From Fibrobacter sp. (GTDB lineage Bacteria; Fibrobacterota; Fibrobacteria; Fibrobacterales; Fibrobacteraceae): a stretch of 64,000 nucleotides of DNA. The position numbers and the translations under genes are program-made. The DNA lies in contig JAKSIH010000011.1 in NCBI GenBank assembly GCA_024398935.1, positions 1 through 64,000 on the forward strand, read 5' to 3'. Positions within the stretch are counted from its first letter, which is position 1. Each line of letters starts with the position of its first letter. Under the pieces are notes generated by a model, which was given only the letters and a program-made list of their open reading frames with translations, was not told the DNA's origin and did no database searches. Of the stretch, positions 61,305 to 64,000 are shown piece by piece.

Positions 61305-62498
61305 ATGCCGAAATCCGCCTATTTTCCTGCCATTGACGGTTTACGCCTTCTTGCTTCTTTGAACATCGTGTTTTTGCATCTGGCCTCTTCTGCGGCATTC
61401 GGCTATGCTGCGAAGTATACATGGCTAAAGCCCATTGTTAGCGGTCCCGCGTTCTCTGCCGGGTTGTTCTTCGTTCTCGCGGGTTTTCTCTTTGCTTCCA
61501 AGTTCAGCGATCCCGACCGTCGCATTGCCGTGGTGCCCTTCATGTTCAGCCGCATTGCAAAACTCTATAGGCTTCACTTCATCTGCACCATTATCATGTT
61601 TGTAGCCGTAGTCTTTAAGCTCTCCGGAATGACCACCCTGCCGGAAAATGTTAGCGACATCGGGACTGCCTTCGTGAACGGCTTGCATAACATGACGCAT
61701 CCCATTCGCAGTCTCCTTTTGCACCTGACGCTTACCTGGTCCCTGGTACCTGAACTCGGAATGAAGCTGAATGAACCTTCCTGGGCCCTGACCGGATTTT
61801 TTATCTGCTATGCCTTTACGCCGGCGGCCGCCAGGTTCTTTTTCAAAATCAAGAACGTAAAGCTTCTGTGGCTGCTTTTTGCACTGACCTTCATTCCTGG
61901 AATCGTGCAGGGAATTCTCTTTGGGTGTACCCACCTTTATTCCCCGGAATATGGAATACGCTTCCGGTATTTCCATATGTTTCCCGCCATGCACCTGTGC
62001 GAATATTTTTTCGGCATGATCATTTTCCGGCTGTATCAGGAACGGCAATTTGATTTTCTGTACAAGAACTTTGTGGCGGGAGTTTGCCAGGCGGTGCTGC
62101 TTATCGCCCTGTATATCACCTGCTATGCGGGGCAGAACTGGGTGCAGCATCAGGCGGTCTACTTTATTGTTCGGCATTCTATACCCATCCTCATTAGCGG
62201 CCTGTTCATTATGAGCCTCATTCCCGCCAAGGGTTTCCTTGCTCGGATTTTCTGCATTCCCATCGTGCGCACCATAGGCCGGGCATCCTTTTATCCCTAC
62301 CTTCTGCACCTGCCCCTGATTACCATCGGCTGGGGTGTGACCAACGCCCTGGGCTGGCAGAAATTCAATATGAATTCTCCCTTTGCCACGTTGCTCCTGG
62401 TGGTCATCCTGTATACGGCAAGCCCTCTTTATCTGCATTTCAAGACAAAAAGAAAAAAGGCGAAATTGGCGGCGCAGGCAAGTGCTGCAGAAAAATAG
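61305..62498 (+). CDS. Acyltransferase 3 family membrane protein
   Basis: A 397-residue inner membrane protein with about ten hydrophobic segments. The N-terminus YFPAIDGLRLLASLNIVFLHL is the acyltransferase-3 signature with the catalytic His, and SRIAKLYRLHF is the usual Arg-rich motif after segment 2 or 3. Members O-acylate sugars or other envelope molecules. The ATG at 61305 fits the family N-terminus; the frame extends upstream into the previous gene, but that extension is rejected. It follows the CNNM gene by ten bases. Given the polysaccharide genes 12 kb away, glycan acetylation is plausible but not shown. Confidence 0.88.
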   Translation: MPKSAYFPAIDGLRLLASLNIVFLHLASSAAFGYAAKYTWLKPIVSGPAFSAGLFFVLAGFLFASKFSDPDRRIAVVPFMFSRIAKLYRLHFICTIIMFVAVVFKLSGMTTLPENVSDIGTAFVNGLHNMTHPIRSLLLHLTLTWSLVPELGMKLNEPSWALTGFFICYAFTPAAARFFFKIKNVKLLWLLFALTFIPGIVQGILFGCTHLYSPEYGIRFRYFHMFPAMHLCEYFFGMIIFRLYQERQFDFLYKNFVAGVCQAVLLIALYITCYAGQNWVQHQAVYFIVRHSIPILISGLFIMSLIPAKGFLARIFCIPIVRTIGRASFYPYLLHLPLITIGWGVTNALGWQKFNMNSPFATLLLVVILYTASPLYLHFKTKRKKAKLAAQASAAEK

Positions 62499-62596
62499 AG
62501 TACAACCTGTAGAAACTTTGCCACGCGGGTAAATGATTGTTTACGCAAATTGGCTTGTAAACAAGGTTTTGAAACCGATTTATTACAATGGGGCGC

Positions 62597-62625
62597 TTCA
62601 CGAAAAGGGCGTCTCATTTTATATT
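62597..62625 (+). promoter_or_regulatory. Predicted promoter of the GH8 gene
   Basis: TTCACG, a 17-base spacer and TATATT lie 43 bases before the ATG at 62669. The short leader contains a GTTGTT/AACAAC hairpin (62642-62656) just before the AAGGAAAG ribosome site. Confidence 0.45.
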
Positions 62626-62668
62626 TAGGAACATAGGATGGGTTGTTTTTAACAACAAGGAAAGAACA

Positions 62669-64000
62669 ATGAAGAATATCTTCAAGATTGCAATGGGTAC
62701 TGCACTCTTGGCCGCAACTACCACGATGGCCGCTCCCCAGTATCCGTTCCCTCAGAATATGGCAAGCCCCAACGGCTATACGGTTCCGTTTGCCACGACC
62801 AGCGTGATCCAGGAACACTTTGATATCTGGAAAAAGGCCTGGTATCAGGACAAGGGCGATGGTTCCGCATGGATCCTCTCTCCGGAAGGCACCTGCTCTA
62901 CAGTTTCCGAAGCTATCGCCTATGGTATGTTGATCACGGTGTATATGGATAATAGCACCAACAACACCCAGGCCATGTTCGACAAGCTGTACAAGACATG
63001 GAAGAATAATGCTCCCGCTAATGGCGGTATGCACTGGCGTATCGGCTGCAGTGGCGGTACCGGCTCCGCAACGGACTCCGACATCGATGCTGCCCTCGCC
63101 CTGGTCATGGCTTCCAAGCAGTGGAACAACACCCAGTACCTGAATGACGCCAAGGCCCTCATCAGCTGGATTGAAACTAACGACTTTAACGGTTCTCAGC
63201 TGAAGCCCGGTAGCAACTGGAACGACGCTTTCAACCCCAGCTACGCAGGTCTTGCAAACTTCAAGCTGTTCGAAATGGTTACCGGAAAGTCTTCCTGGGC
63301 GACCCACCGTTCCGATGTTGCCAAGGACTTGCTGGCTTGCCAGAACTCCACCACGGGTCTCGTTGCAGACTGGTGTTCCTGGAGCGACCATAAGCCCACC
63401 AAGACCAGCGCTTCCGTGGCTCAGTCCGAAGCCGCCGGCTTCTTTGACGATGCCGCCCGTACTCCCTGGCGTACCGCTTGGGCTTACTACTGGTATGGTG
63501 ACGCTGATGCCCTGAAGTTCAATACCAAGGTGTCCGGCTGGCTGATGCCCGCTACCAAGACTGCCAGCGGCATTAACTCCGGTTACTATGTCAATGGTGA
63601 AGCTGAACTTTCCGACAAGCGTCGCTTTGTCTCCTCTACCTTCTCTGGCGGCCTCGGTCTTGCTACTTCCTCCATGGCAAGCGACCAGACTGCAAAGAAC
63701 TACATGGAAACAGTCTATAAGGTTCTTGCCAACCAGACCAGCTGCTCTACTGCAAATGGTTGCGGCGAAGGTTCTGTGACGGGTGAAAAGTACTATCCCT
63801 CTACCTTGAACCTCCTTTACCTGCTTCTCATGACTGGTAACATGCCTAACCTCTACGACATGACTGGCTTTACCAAGTTCACACCGGATCCTAGCCTCAT
63901 GCGTTCTTCCGATTCCGGCGTAGAAGGTACTCAGATGGCCCGTGGTGATTCCACGGTCGGTATTTCCGGCTTCTGGAACTGGGGTGCCTACCACGACAAG
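62669..64000 (+). CDS. Secreted glycoside hydrolase family 8 enzyme (3' end outside window)
   Basis: The first 444 residues of a protein whose frame is still open at the window edge. A signal peptide (MKNIFKIAMGTALLAATTTMA) is followed by a GH8 (alpha/alpha)6-barrel domain: EGTCSTVSEAIAYGM, with the Glu that serves as general acid, and ATDSDIDAALALVMA, matching the second conserved Asp region. WNDAFNPSYAG and WRTAWAYYWYG are typical barrel motifs. GH8 enzymes cut beta-1,4-glucan, xylan or chitosan chains; Fibrobacter is known for several. AAGGAAAG lies five bases before the ATG. The C-terminal part, possibly with linkers and a sorting domain, is not visible. The substrate is open. Confidence 0.92.
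   Translation, partial: MKNIFKIAMGTALLAATTTMAAPQYPFPQNMASPNGYTVPFATTSVIQEHFDIWKKAWYQDKGDGSAWILSPEGTCSTVSEAIAYGMLITVYMDNSTNNTQAMFDKLYKTWKNNAPANGGMHWRIGCSGGTGSATDSDIDAALALVMASKQWNNTQYLNDAKALISWIETNDFNGSQLKPGSNWNDAFNPSYAGLANFKLFEMVTGKSSWATHRSDVAKDLLACQNSTTGLVADWCSWSDHKPTKTSASVAQSEAAGFFDDAARTPWRTAWAYYWYGDADALKFNTKVSGWLMPATKTASGINSGYYVNGEAELSDKRRFVSSTFSGGLGLATSSMASDQTAKNYMETVYKVLANQTSCSTANGCGEGSVTGEKYYPSTLNLLYLLLMTGNMPNLYDMTGFTKFTPDPSLMRSSDSGVEGTQMARGDSTVGISGFWNWGAYHDK

Noticed and set aside
62429-63994. A 521-codon minus-strand frame under the GH8 gene
   Set aside because: The plus strand encodes a clear signal peptide and GH8 motifs in an unbroken frame; the opposite frame is a shadow.

Overview
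The window looks like chromosome of a Fibrobacter (ruminal or gut Fibrobacterota). The signs are a fibro-slime protein, secreted carbohydrate-active proteins built from beta-sandwich modules joined by long serine-rich linkers and ending in a type IX-like C-terminal sorting domain, a GH8 glycosidase, and Gram-negative envelope genes (SPOR, MlaD-like, lytic transglycosylase, SppA). No tRNA, rRNA, CRISPR array or insertion sequence was recognised. All calls come from reading the sequence; no database search was run.

Layout. (1) 1-5.7 kb: two secreted modular polysaccharide-binding or -degrading proteins. (2) 5.8-10.8 kb: an AzlC/AzlD exporter pair with an arylamine N-acetyltransferase-like gene, a lipoprotein, a MATE exporter, REP-like hairpins and an FHA plus degenerate GGDEF protein. 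(3) 11.1-16.1 kb: a 1505-residue fibro-slime protein and a small SPOR protein. (4) 16.2-21.2 kb, minus strand: a very large DUF4011/DUF3320-type helicase-nuclease with decayed ATPase motifs, and GluQ. (5) 21.4-31.1 kb: an M16-like lipoprotein, a secreted orphan, TrmH, an MlaD-like protein, HPr and Enzyme I, an Slt-type transglycosylase and an EamA transporter preceded by short tandem repeats. (6) 31.2-35.3 kb: a lamin-tail/CotH lipoprotein and an aminotransferase.

(7) 35.4-49.7 kb is a tightly packed plus-strand exopolysaccharide operon. It has two different nucleotide-sugar dehydrogenases (an animal-type UDP-glucose dehydrogenase and an AlgD-like enzyme), six glycosyltransferases, a Wzy-like polymerase, and two lyase-family proteins (heparinase II/III-like and PL8-like). 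It most likely makes and trims a uronate-rich surface polymer. (8) 49.8-57.7 kb is a convergent minus-strand operon: an LtaS/MdoB-like phosphotransferase, a fused TagD-type cytidylyltransferase/Gfo-Idh-MocA oxidoreductase, a class V aminotransferase, LicD, a Wzx-like flippase and a CDP-glycerol-type glycerophosphotransferase. Together these suggest a teichoic-acid-like system in a Gram-negative bacterium that makes a CDP-activated, possibly aminated, glycerol-type head group and attaches it to a glycan. This is the best candidate for an undescribed system here.

(9) 57.8-62.5 kb: an SppA protease with an extra N-terminal beta-rich domain and an unusual out-of-frame upstream ORF, a CNNM/CBS membrane protein and an acyltransferase. 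(10) 62.7 kb to the end: a GH8 glycosidase cut by the window edge.

Start codons were moved downstream of the longest possible ORF wherever a ribosome binding site, signal peptide or family N-terminus argued for it. The only gene-free stretch above 300 bases is 10766-11117, described in its own entry.
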